From assembly GCA_024763405.1 (NCBI GenBank), contig JANTFQ010000155.1:1-5932 (forward strand): a stretch of DNA of 5,932 bases, read 5' to 3'. The notes under the pieces are model-generated. The model was not told the DNA's origin. It saw only the letters and a program-made list of their open reading frames with translations, and made no database searches. This stretch comes from Calditrichaceae bacterium. Lineage in GTDB: Bacteria; Calditrichota; Calditrichia; Calditrichales; Calditrichaceae. Shown piece after piece: positions 1 to 5,770 of this stretch; positions within the stretch are counted from its first letter, which is position 1, and every line of letters begins with the position of its first letter. A program made the position numbers and the translations under genes.

Positions 1-41
1 ATCCATGTCCAAAGTATCATTCCGGGATCTATATCAAGCAT
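1..41 (-). CDS. atpF: F1Fo ATP synthase subunit b, N-terminal fragment cut by window edge
   Basis: Only the first 13 codons are inside the window. They read MLDIDPGMILWTW, the typical opening of bacterial subunit b (M-L-x-[LI]-[ND]-P-G-x-x-[IL]-W), which enters the membrane as a single N-terminal helix. Subunit b forms the peripheral stalk that holds the F1 head against the rotating c-ring. The ATG at 39-41 follows an AGGA Shine-Dalgarno at 49-52 with a 7-nt spacer, and the gene starts 12 bp after the atpE stop, the standard a-c-b order of Fo genes. The rest of the protein lies beyond base 1, so length and integrity cannot be judged. The identification rests on this short peptide plus its position after atpE. 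Confidence 0.9.
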   Translation of the reverse strand, partial: MLDIDPGMILWTW

Positions 42-53
42 AATTTTATCCTG

Positions 54-290
54 TTATTTAATACTTGCCAATAGGAAACAAATTACAGCGCCGAACAAAG
101 CAACACCTTCAATCATCGCAGCTGCGATAATCATTGTAATACGAATGGCACCACCGGCTTCCGGCTGACGCGCTGTTCCGTCCATTGCCGAAGCTGCAAT
201 TTTACCAATGCCAATTCCGGCGCCAACTGTTACAATACCTGCTCCGAGTCCGGCTGCCAAGTATGCTAAACCTAATGCTAATTCACCCAT
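54..290 (-). CDS. atpE: F1Fo ATP synthase subunit c (proteolipid of the rotor ring)
   Basis: A 78-residue helical hairpin that oligomerises into the membrane rotor ring and carries ions between the half-channels of subunit a. Helix 1 (about residues 4-34) is rich in Gly/Ala and contains the GxGxGxG packing motif at residues 23-29. The polar loop has the conserved R41-Q42-P43. Helix 2 (about 48-75) carries the essential carboxylate E61 in the context AMIEGVALF. G62 follows the glutamate, where Na+-binding c-subunits have Ser or Thr, and helix 1 lacks the Na+-type glutamine, so I infer proton coupling. The ATG is fixed by an optimal AAGGAGGT six bases upstream. Length is normal for the family. 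The gene lies between atpB and atpF. Confidence 0.98.
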   Translation of the reverse strand: MGELALGLAYLAAGLGAGIVTVGAGIGIGKIAASAMDGTARQPEAGGAIRITMIIAAAMIEGVALFGAVICFLLASIK

Positions 291-296
291 TTCGGG

Positions 297-304
297 ACCT
301 CCTT
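297..304 (-). promoter_or_regulatory. Strong Shine-Dalgarno of atpE
   Basis: On the minus strand AAGGAGGT lies six bases before the atpE ATG. It is the longest anti-16S match I find before any gene here. It follows an A/T-rich, probably unstructured 54-bp leader after the atpB stop. This fits the need for many more c subunits than a or b subunits from one mRNA. Confidence 0.9.
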
Positions 305-344
305 AAATTATTTGCTTTGTTAAATGATTTATTTATTTACAACA

Positions 345-1196
345 TTAATGTTCGGGATTTACACTCATCCCGATGAATAGAGACGATAAAACGGTAAAAA
401 TATAGGCCTGAATCAGAGCTACCAGCAGCTCCAGAAAATAAACAAACACCCCAAATCCTACCGAAACCGGCGATACAAAATAACTTTTAAACAGAATTGT
501 CAATCCTAAAAAGGCAAACAGCACGATATGGCCGGCATTCATATTGGCAAACAGACGAATGGTTAAAGCCACGTGTTTGGCAATGAGGCCCATAATTTCA
601 ATCACAAACATCAACGGCCATAATAGAATTGGCACCCCATGGGGAACCAGATTTTTATAATAGCCGAACAAGCCCTGCTCCTTAATTCCAAAATACTGGG
701 TTGCGCCAAAGGTTGTTAAAGCCATTCCGGCGGTTACATTGATATTGGCGGTAGAGGTGGAAAACATGGGCACAAGCCCCATCAGATTACTGACAAGCAC
801 AAAGAAAAAGGCGCTGACAAGGAAAGGTGTAAAACGAATCCCTTCCTTTTCGCCCATATTGGCAATGGCCACTTCGTCCCGGATAAAAATAACCAGCATT
901 TCCAGCAGGGCGCCAAAACCGGTTTGCACTTTTTTTGCGGGTTTTAGAGCCAGGAGAAACATTAACAAAAGAAACAGGGCCGCAAACCACAACATCACGA
1001 CATGATTGGTTATGGATAAATCAATATGTATTCCTAAAAAATCAAACGGAGGTATATGCGGAAGGTGAAGATGCACCCCCGGAAACGGGTGCCATTCCGG
1101 CCCGTTTTGCAGGTGGTGGGTAATCCAGCCACCGAGACTTTCACTATGTTCTGCGGCGGAATCCGCCACCGCTTCAGTTGTGCTGACCATTGTCAT
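345..1196 (-). CDS. atpB: F1Fo ATP synthase subunit a (Fo proton channel)
   Basis: A 283-residue integral membrane protein that forms the two proton half-channels beside the c-ring. The first 60 or so residues are an extended N-terminus before the first membrane helix and are unusually His-rich (H27, H28, H36, H42, H44, H47, H57). Hydrophobic segments follow at about 64-84, 124-146, 188-210, 221-240 and 245-272. The essential arginine is R214 in the block LTIRLFANMNAGH, equivalent to E. coli R210. H223 stands where E. coli has E219 and E256 where E. coli has H245, a swapped pair; Q263 matches E. coli Q252. All key residues are present, so it should work. The start is ATG at 1194-1196, 15 bp after the upstream stop, with a rather distant AAGGA; ATG at 1188-1190 is an alternative start two codons in. 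Confidence 0.97.
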   Translation of the reverse strand: MTMVSTTEAVADSAAEHSESLGGWITHHLQNGPEWHPFPGVHLHLPHIPPFDFLGIHIDLSITNHVVMLWFAALFLLLMFLLALKPAKKVQTGFGALLEMLVIFIRDEVAIANMGEKEGIRFTPFLVSAFFFVLVSNLMGLVPMFSTSTANINVTAGMALTTFGATQYFGIKEQGLFGYYKNLVPHGVPILLWPLMFVIEIMGLIAKHVALTIRLFANMNAGHIVLFAFLGLTILFKSYFVSPVSVGFGVFVYFLELLVALIQAYIFTVLSSLFIGMSVNPEH

Positions 1197-1211
1197 AAAA
1201 TTTAATAATCC

Positions 1212-1583
1212 TTATTTATTTTTATTATTCAGCGTCAGTACTTCCCATATTTGATAAAGAAAGTATAATATAAAGAGCGAGCCAATAAAAACAAAACGAT
1301 CCGCATCCGAATATTTAAAAACCATGAAAATTACCGCCAGCATAGCCAGCAGCCGAACCACCATTCCGCCTAAGAAAATTCGGGCAAATTCCGATTGTTT
1401 TTTATCTTTTGAAACATAAATAATCAGGAAAGCCACAACGATATTCAGGGTGGCAATTATTCCCGAAATAATAAGCGCTGTATTTTGTTCTTTACTAAAT
1501 TCCGCCAGAGTGGACACTGCCCATGAAACAAGCACATAAAGAAGCAAAATTGCAGCCGTGCCCATAAAAAACTTTTTGACCAT
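1212..1583 (-). CDS. atpI: AtpI-like ATP synthase assembly membrane protein
   Basis: A 123-residue protein with four predicted membrane helices (about 5-25, 36-58, 68-89, 96-116) and a short basic, Asn/Lys-rich tail. The third helix begins GGMVVRLLAMLAV, with an Arg (R77) buried in it, a pattern seen in the AtpI family. AtpI acts in c-ring assembly and has been linked to Mg2+ handling in some bacteria. Identification rests on length, topology and its place immediately before atpB; the sequence is too divergent to be sure by eye, so the symbol is tentative. It starts with ATG 5 bp after the preceding stop and has no clear Shine-Dalgarno, which suggests translational coupling. It ends 15 bp before atpB. 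Confidence 0.72.
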   Translation of the reverse strand: MVKKFFMGTAAILLLYVLVSWAVSTLAEFSKEQNTALIISGIIATLNIVVAFLIIYVSKDKKQSEFARIFLGGMVVRLLAMLAVIFMVFKYSDADRFVFIGSLFILYFLYQIWEVLTLNNKNK

Positions 1584-1588
1584 CGTGA

Positions 1589-1825
1589 CTATCGATCCAA
1601 ATCTTTTATAACTTTAATCATTCGGTAAAATCCAAGTATAAAACCAGTAAAAACACCGATAATTAAGAGCATCGGACGCTTGTTAAAATATTCATCCAGT
1701 TTATACCCGGCATATCCGAATAAAATAATGCCGCCAAAAAGCGAATATACAATATTCAGATAAGGAGCCGCCTTTTGAAATGCGGAGGTTGTTTCGCTTC
1801 CAACATTAAGCTTTTGCTTTTTCAC
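1589..1825 (-). CDS. atpZ: AtpZ/AtpI-family small membrane protein of the ATP synthase operon
   Basis: A 78-residue protein with two membrane helices (about 22-43 and 52-70). The pattern GYKLDEYFNKRP, then a second helix ending GFILGFY, is typical of the AtpZ family (F0F1-ATPase subunit 2, AtpI-related), where a Gly-Tyr-x-x-Asp-x-x-Pro loop joins two helices. In Bacillus AtpZ works with AtpI in Fo assembly and divalent cation handling. The frame stays open to a start at 1891, but that would run deep inside the bactofilin gene and add residues unlike the family. I choose GTG at 1823-1825, which gives a normal length and a 20-nt overlap with the end of the bactofilin gene. Its Shine-Dalgarno is weak, so coupling to bactofilin translation is likely. 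Confidence 0.82.
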   Translation of the reverse strand: MKKQKLNVGSETTSAFQKAAPYLNIVYSLFGGIILFGYAGYKLDEYFNKRPMLLIIGVFTGFILGFYRMIKVIKDLDR

Positions 1826-2192
1826 CCGGAATGGTTTCCGCCTTAAGAGCCATTGAAGACATTCCGTCAAAAACGGCGCCTTCATCAACAATTAGTTTTG
1901 AAGCCCGTATTTCTCCGGTCATCGAAGAACCGGCTTCGAGCACTAATTTTTGTTTTACATGCAGCTTCCCTTTAACCGAACCGCCCACAATGGCATTTTC
2001 GGCTTCCAGTTCACCTTCGATAACGCCGCCCGGCCCGATTGTTAAAGTCTGCCGGCAGATTAATTTACCCTTCAGCTTTCCATCAATCCGGATACTGCTC
2101 TGCGCTGTAATATCGCCTTCGACAACCGTTCCTTTTCCAAAAATATTTAGTTCTGCCGATGACATATCGGACGATCCGCTTTTTATTCCCAC
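1806..2192 (-). CDS. Bactofilin (polymer-forming cytoskeletal protein)
   Basis: A 128-residue protein of the bactofilin family (DUF583). These proteins polymerise without nucleotide into beta-helical filaments that act as scaffolds at the inner membrane. The core covers about residues 13-112 and shows the recurring short beta-strand turns with alternating Gly and hydrophobic residues (FGKGTVVEGDI, IRIDGKLKGKL, VIEGELEAENAIVGG, SVKGKLHVKQKLVL). The tails are short: about 12 residues before the core and 16 after it. The start is GTG at 2190-2192, fixed by GAGGT five bases upstream; ATG at 2163-2165 would lose this. It begins 10 bp after the M23 peptidase gene, a common partnership in which the filament positions the wall hydrolase. 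Confidence 0.95.
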   Translation of the reverse strand: MGIKSGSSDMSSAELNIFGKGTVVEGDITAQSSIRIDGKLKGKLICRQTLTIGPGGVIEGELEAENAIVGGSVKGKLHVKQKLVLEAGSSMTGEIRASKLIVDEGAVFDGMSSMALKAETIPGEKAKA

Positions 2193-2197
2193 AATTT

Positions 2198-2202
2198 ACC
2201 TC
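2198..2202 (-). promoter_or_regulatory. Shine-Dalgarno that fixes the GTG start of bactofilin
   Basis: GAGGT on the minus strand directly follows the TAA stop of the M23 peptidase gene and sits five bases before GTG 2192. It supports that GTG over the in-frame ATG at 2165 and places reinitiation right at the end of the upstream gene. Confidence 0.75.
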
Positions 2203-3012
2203 TTAACCATTATTGTTTTCATCTTTGTTCATATAATCAACCGGGTCTACCGGTTTTCCATTCCGCCAGACTTCGTAATGCAGATGGGGTCCGGAGGAAA
2301 TTTTACCCGTATTCCCCGTAAATGCGATTATCTGCCCCTGTGTTACTTTTTCCATGCGCTTCACAAGATTGCGCTCGTTATGCTTATACAATGTCATAAA
2401 TCCAAAACCATGCTGCAGCACCAGAACATTCCCTCCTTCAACCGTCCAGCCCGAAAAAAATACAACCCCGTCGGCCGGTGCTTTTACCGGTGTTCCAACA
2501 GGGGCTGCGATATCGAGCCCAAAATGGGGCTCTGCCAGAAGCAAACTGGTGTCATAGCCGCGGGCCATGAAACCCTCAGCAGGCTGTAAAGAAGGAATAT
2601 TACGAAAGATAGTGCGTTTACGATTATTGTTCAGCTTAGCAAAATTAAACTCTTCAACACCGGCAGAATCCGAGACTGTTTCTTTTTCAATTGTAATGTA
2701 GCCGCTTAACGAACCTTTTAGCTGTTTTTCAAAATCTTTTACCCGCATAAGCTTTTCTTTTATGGCATCCATCTTTTTGAGACTTTGTACCAGCTTATAA
2801 TTTTCTTCCTGCAAGCGGTTATTGTCCAGCGCCAGTGAGGCAACTTTCCAGTAAGAAGAAAATCCGATTATAATTAAAACAAGTACCGCAATTGCAAAAA
2901 CCGAAAAGGCTCTTAGCAGACTTCTACGAATACGGAAATTTTTAGGTGTTTGCTGATTTTCTGAAACGACAACAAAAGAAAGATATTTTGATCTGCGTTT
3001 TTTATGTGCCAT
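2203..3012 (-). CDS. Membrane-anchored M23 (LytM-type) peptidoglycan DD-endopeptidase
   Basis: A 269-residue zinc metallopeptidase expected to cut peptide cross-links in the periplasm. The layout is a basic cytoplasmic N-terminus (1-32), one membrane helix (about 33-53), a coiled-coil stretch (about 61-99), a linker, and the M23 domain (about 148-262). Zinc ligands are H163 and D167 (HFGLD) and H245, with catalytic histidines H211 (YKHNE) and H243 (GPHLHYE). All LytM hallmark residues are present, so an active enzyme is predicted, not a degenerate activator. The ATG at 3010-3012 is 10 bp after the parB stop and has no clear Shine-Dalgarno, suggesting coupling to parB. The bactofilin gene follows 10 bp downstream; in other bacteria bactofilins localise such enzymes to set cell shape. 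Confidence 0.94.
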   Translation of the reverse strand: MAHKKRRSKYLSFVVVSENQQTPKNFRIRRSLLRAFSVFAIAVLVLIIIGFSSYWKVASLALDNNRLQEENYKLVQSLKKMDAIKEKLMRVKDFEKQLKGSLSGYITIEKETVSDSAGVEEFNFAKLNNNRKRTIFRNIPSLQPAEGFMARGYDTSLLLAEPHFGLDIAAPVGTPVKAPADGVVFFSGWTVEGGNVLVLQHGFGFMTLYKHNERNLVKRMEKVTQGQIIAFTGNTGKISSGPHLHYEVWRNGKPVDPVDYMNKDENNNG

Positions 3013-3022
3013 TTTAAATTGC

Positions 3023-3889
3023 TCAATCTTTCAATTTATCAAAAATTTCAATCAGGCGATTCAGATCTTCCGGTGAATAAAATTCCACTTCGATACTGCC
3101 GCCCTCTTTGCGCGCATGGACGACCACCTTCGTTCCAAGCGTTTCACGTAGTTCCTGCTCTACCTTTTGTAAGAACACAGACCGCTTAGGCTTTGCGGGT
3201 TTTATCGTTTTAGATTGGGTATTCTGCTGCTTGGCAAGCTGCTCTGCCTTTCGTACCGAAAGCGATTCCCGTATGGTTTTTTTCCAGATATCCTGCTGCA
3301 ATCCGGGGTCTTCTATGGAGAGCAGCGCCCGGGCATGCCCCATTGAAATTTCTTCTTTTTTGACGCTTTCCTGAATTTTTTCGGGAAGTTTTAACAGACG
3401 AAGAATATTGGTAATTGTGGTGCGCTCTTTCCCGATTTTTTTGGCGACTTCTTCCTGGGTCAGTTTGCATTCATCGATCAGGCGCTGGTACGCGGTGGCC
3501 TGTTCGATAGGATTGAGCTTTTCCCGCTGCACATTTTCAATAATCGCCAGTTCCAGCATTTCCTCTTTGGATTCCACTTCAATAATATACGCGGGAACTT
3601 TTTCGATACCGAGCTGGGTAACGGCACGCAGGCGGCGTTCTCCGGCAATCAGTTCGTAATGTTCATTTTTTTTTCGTACCGTGAGGGGCTGAATAATCCC
3701 CTTTTCTTTGATTGATGTTTTTAGCTCTTCCAGCGCCTGCTGATCAAAGGCAAGGCGAGGTTGAAAGGGATTGGCCTTGATTAACCCAACTTGTATCTGG
3801 GAAATCCGATTATTGCCGGCAGCAGGCGATTCTGTGTGTTCCGGAATCAGTGCATTCAGTCCACGGCCAAGTCTACTTGTTTTTTTCAC
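3023..3889 (-). CDS. parB: Chromosome partitioning protein ParB (Spo0J), CTP-dependent DNA clamp
   Basis: A 288-residue ParB of normal chromosomal size that binds parS, spreads as a CTP-gated clamp and stimulates ParA. The N-terminus has the ParA-activating LGRGLNALIP (7-16). The CTPase/sulfiredoxin-like domain follows with NPFQPR (40-45), GERRLRA (83-89) and ENVQREKLNPIEQA (118-131), all intact. A helix-turn-helix lies at about 143-164, then ISMGHARALL (181-190), a variable linker (about 212-236) and the dimerisation domain (238-288). The chosen start is GTG at 3887-3889, placed six bases after GAGGAAG; TTG one codon earlier is also possible. It overlaps parA by 17 nt, so the two are probably translated together. 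Confidence 0.97.
   Translation of the reverse strand: MKKTSRLGRGLNALIPEHTESPAAGNNRISQIQVGLIKANPFQPRLAFDQQALEELKTSIKEKGIIQPLTVRKKNEHYELIAGERRLRAVTQLGIEKVPAYIIEVESKEEMLELAIIENVQREKLNPIEQATAYQRLIDECKLTQEEVAKKIGKERTTITNILRLLKLPEKIQESVKKEEISMGHARALLSIEDPGLQQDIWKKTIRESLSVRKAEQLAKQQNTQSKTIKPAKPKRSVFLQKVEQELRETLGTKVVVHARKEGGSIEVEFYSPEDLNRLIEIFDKLKD
3140..3155. other. Half-parS-like sequence inside parB (weak candidate)
   Basis: The plus strand reads GTTTCACGT at 3141-3149, nine consecutive bases of the bacterial parS consensus TGTTTCACGTGAAACA; over the full 16 bases (3140-3155) it matches 10. The other half-site is lost. It falls within the codons for residues R-E-T (248-250) of the ParB dimerisation domain. 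Bacillus subtilis carries a parS inside its own parB gene, so a site here is plausible, but a one-sided match would bind weakly and could be chance. Confidence 0.2.
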
Positions 3890-4640
3890 CAATTACTTCC
3901 TCAGCAAGATTAATATAATTTTGACTGCCGATACAAACCGCATCGTACATAATAATCGGCTTTCCAAAACTCGGCGCTTCCCCCAGACGAACATTTCGAT
4001 TAATGACCGTATTATATACTTTTTCATTGAAATAACTGCGTACTTCACTGGCCACCTGGTTACATAAATTAAGGCGGCTATCATACATCGTCAGTAAAAC
4101 ACCTTCCACACTCAGAGCGCTGTTTAAATTTTTCTGTACAAGATGAATGGTATTCAAAAGCTGTGAAAGGCCTTCGAGCGCATAGTATTCGCATTGAATG
4201 GGAATCAGCACCGAATCGGAAGCGCTTAAGGCATTCAGGGTCAAAAGACCAAGGGACGGCGGACAGTCAATGATGATATAGTCATATTTGTCTTTTACTT
4301 TAAGTAACTGCCGGCGCAGGCGGTGTTCCCGTTCCAGCATATCCACCAGTTCCACTTCGGCGCCCACAAGACGAATATGCGAAGGCAGGATATCCAGAAA
4401 CGGAACATTGGTTTTAATAACCGCTTCCTCTATTTCCGCGTCACTCAGCAGTACCTCATAGCTGGACTCTCTTTGCTCTTCCGGATTAACTCCCAAGCCG
4501 CTGGTTGCATTTGCCTGCGGATCAATATCCACAAGCAACACGGTCTTTTCGGCAACAGCGATACAGCTTGATAAATTTATAGCCGTGGTGGTTTTACCAA
4601 CCCCGCCTTTTTGATTTGCGATTGCAATTATTTTACCCAT
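3873..4640 (-). CDS. parA: Chromosome partitioning ATPase ParA (Soj)
   Basis: A 255-residue deviant Walker-type ATPase that dimerises on ATP, binds DNA nonspecifically and segregates ParB-parS complexes. It has the deviant Walker A KGGVGKTT (11-18) with both the signature K11 and K16, the LLVDIDPQ block (35-42), Walker B YIIIDCPPS (121-129) and the late block NRNVRLGEAPS (214-224). There is no N-terminal helix-turn-helix, as expected for chromosomal Soj-type proteins rather than plasmid ParA with an extra DNA-binding domain. The ATG at 4638-4640 gives the standard MGKIIAIANQKGG opening; a TTG four codons upstream is possible. AGGGAA lies directly against the ATG, too close for a normal Shine-Dalgarno, so initiation may be atypical. 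The gene follows a 104-bp gap. Confidence 0.97.
   Translation of the reverse strand: MGKIIAIANQKGGVGKTTTAINLSSCIAVAEKTVLLVDIDPQANATSGLGVNPEEQRESSYEVLLSDAEIEEAVIKTNVPFLDILPSHIRLVGAEVELVDMLEREHRLRRQLLKVKDKYDYIIIDCPPSLGLLTLNALSASDSVLIPIQCEYYALEGLSQLLNTIHLVQKNLNSALSVEGVLLTMYDSRLNLCNQVASEVRSYFNEKVYNTVINRNVRLGEAPSFGKPIIMYDAVCIGSQNYINLAEEVIGEKNK
3896..3902 (-). promoter_or_regulatory. Shine-Dalgarno of parB inside parA
   Basis: GAGGAAG on the minus strand lies six bases upstream of GTG 3889, within the last codons of parA. It supports GTG rather than the adjacent TTG (3892) as the parB start. Confidence 0.7.
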
Positions 4641-4673
4641 TTCCCTGACCAATTAAATTATCGTCTTCAATAT

Positions 4674-4691
4674 CCGATTAAAATGAATCGG
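4674..4691. repeat. 6-bp inverted repeat near the candidate parA transcription start
   Basis: Arms CCGATT (4674-4679) and AATCGG (4686-4691) are perfect complements separated by 6 bases. It has the same loop size as the inverted repeat 24 bp away but a different arm sequence. It would straddle the predicted start of transcription. Short arms mean chance is possible. Confidence 0.35.
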
Positions 4692-4693
4692 TT

Positions 4694-4722
4694 AATTTAG
4701 CCTAATTCTTATTTCAAATCAA
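4694..4722 (-). promoter_or_regulatory. Candidate sigma-70-type promoter for the parA operon
   Basis: On the minus strand a -35-like TTGATT (4717-4722) and a -10-like TAAATT (4694-4699) are separated by exactly 17 bp. Each box matches four of six consensus bases. Transcription would start near 4687, leaving a leader of roughly 45-50 nt before parA. This is the only sizeable intergenic gap upstream of the parA-atpF block. The region is A/T-rich, so chance matches are easy. Confidence 0.4.
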
Positions 4723-4736
4723 GGTTGTTTGATTTG
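4715..4736. repeat. Perfect 8-bp inverted repeat between the TPR gene and parA
   Basis: Arms CAAATCAA (4715-4722) and TTGATTTG (4729-4736) are perfect complements around a 6-base loop, starting 9 bases after the TPR gene stop. The stem has only two G/C pairs per arm and no T-tract follows on the minus strand, so a classical terminator is unlikely. It overlaps the candidate -35 box, so an operator is another reading. Confidence 0.5.
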
Positions 4737-4744
4737 CAGGCCAA

Positions 4745-5770
4745 TCAATCGACCAAAATATTTTCTGCTTTTTTTAAACTTTTTTGTCCCTGCGAACTCA
4801 GAGGTATTCCTTTTGCCGCCTTCAAGGCCTGCTTTGCTTCCTTCCGTGCTTCTGGAATTTTTCCCATTTTATTATAAATTTCCGCCAGCCGGGCATAGCA
4901 GGAAACCACATGCGAAGGGTTCTGTTCCGGCAGATTTTTAAGCAATATCAATAAATGACCATAGGCCTCAACTGCCTTTGGATACTCATGACGCATATAC
5001 CAGGTATGGGCATACGCCCACCACATAAATGTACTGTTCGGATAAACCCGAATGACCTCCCGCGCATATTGTAAAGCTTCCTCTTTATTTCCATAATTTA
5101 GCAGAATATAAATGAGCTGATGCATGGCCATATAGCGGCTATGTTTACTTTTAGCAGCCGCTTTGCGGATATTTATAATTCCCTGCAGGCGGGTATCTTC
5201 GATAAACGGCATCCAGAGCAGGTATTTTAATTTCGTACTGCGCCAATACTGATACACGCCTATCCCCAAGTAGGCGTCATACAAAGTGGAATCCAATTCG
5301 ACGGCATGTTTTAAATTATCCACCGATTTTAGACCGTCACTGACCGCATCCAACCAGTTTCCGTTCTTCCCTTCATAAAAAGCCTTATATCCAAAAGCAC
5401 TGCCCCGGTAAAAATATGCGCGCGCCTGATTTTCTACGTTCTTTTCCAATTCTTCCACATCTGTTTTAACAAGTACCCTGTTCAGCGCGTTTAAAAACAG
5501 TGCTTCATCGGCCTGATTTTCATAATGGGTCATTTTCGAATTGAGCACAGAGGCCAGGAAAAAATAGACTTCCGCCGTAGAATCGCCCGCGGATATTTTT
5601 GCATTCAGCAGAGATTCGGCTTTGGCAAAATGGGTATTAATGGTTAAATCAATACTTTGGTCTATCCAATTGCCCGAATCCTCCGCAGTCAGAGGAGATG
5701 GTTTGAACAGAAGGTGTAAAAGTAACAGCGGCAAAAACCGGATAAATATTTTTTCAGCGGACAATGGCAA
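4745..5770 (-). CDS. Exported TPR-repeat protein of unknown function
   Basis: A 341-residue protein I cannot assign to a named family. Residues 1-29 look like a signal peptide: a short charged start, a Leu-rich core (FLPLLLLHLLF) and a likely cleavage after LTA before EDSGN. The remainder is helical with TPR-like pairs at about 44-77, 115-160, 163-176, 213-246, 247-282 and 288-321; the clearest reads ARLAEIYNKMGKIPEARKEA. The part at about 118-192 is aromatic-rich (FYRGSAFGYKAFYEG, YLGIGVYQYWRS). It probably scaffolds proteins in the periplasm or at the outer membrane. No ATG is available near the start: TTG at 5768-5770 is chosen, with TTG 5764 as alternative, both downstream of a GGGGA. It overlaps the preceding gene by 17 nt, suggesting coupling. 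Confidence 0.8.
   Translation of the reverse strand: MPLSAEKIFIRFLPLLLLHLLFKPSPLTAEDSGNWIDQSIDLTINTHFAKAESLLNAKISAGDSTAEVYFFLASVLNSKMTHYENQADEALFLNALNRVLVKTDVEELEKNVENQARAYFYRGSAFGYKAFYEGKNGNWLDAVSDGLKSVDNLKHAVELDSTLYDAYLGIGVYQYWRSTKLKYLLWMPFIEDTRLQGIINIRKAAAKSKHSRYMAMHQLIYILLNYGNKEEALQYAREVIRVYPNSTFMWWAYAHTWYMRHEYPKAVEAYGHLLILLKNLPEQNPSHVVSCYARLAEIYNKMGKIPEARKEAKQALKAAKGIPLSSQGQKSLKKAENILVD

Noticed and set aside
571..576. CACGTG core inside atpB as a parS site
   Set aside because: Only the six-base palindromic core matches; the flanking GTTT/AAAC bases of parS are absent. Chance is enough.
721..1100. Repeated 11-mer GCCATTCCGGC in atpB as an uptake or regulatory motif
   Set aside because: It occurs twice, in different reading frames, coding for ordinary subunit a residues. 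Two copies in this window do not show enrichment.
1826..1891. Longer atpZ starting at 1891
   Set aside because: The extra 22 residues are the bactofilin gene read out of frame, and the family is about 80 residues long. GTG 1825 gives the expected protein.
1831..2589. Long plus-strand open frame of 252 codons antisense to bactofilin and the M23 gene
   Set aside because: It lies opposite two well-supported genes, crosses their junction, has a low-complexity Ser/Pro/Ile-rich translation with no recognisable domain and no Shine-Dalgarno. It is best explained as a codon-usage shadow.
4715..4736. Rho-independent terminator after the TPR gene
   Set aside because: The stem is perfect but A/T-rich, and no run of T follows on the coding strand. 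I list it only as an inverted repeat.
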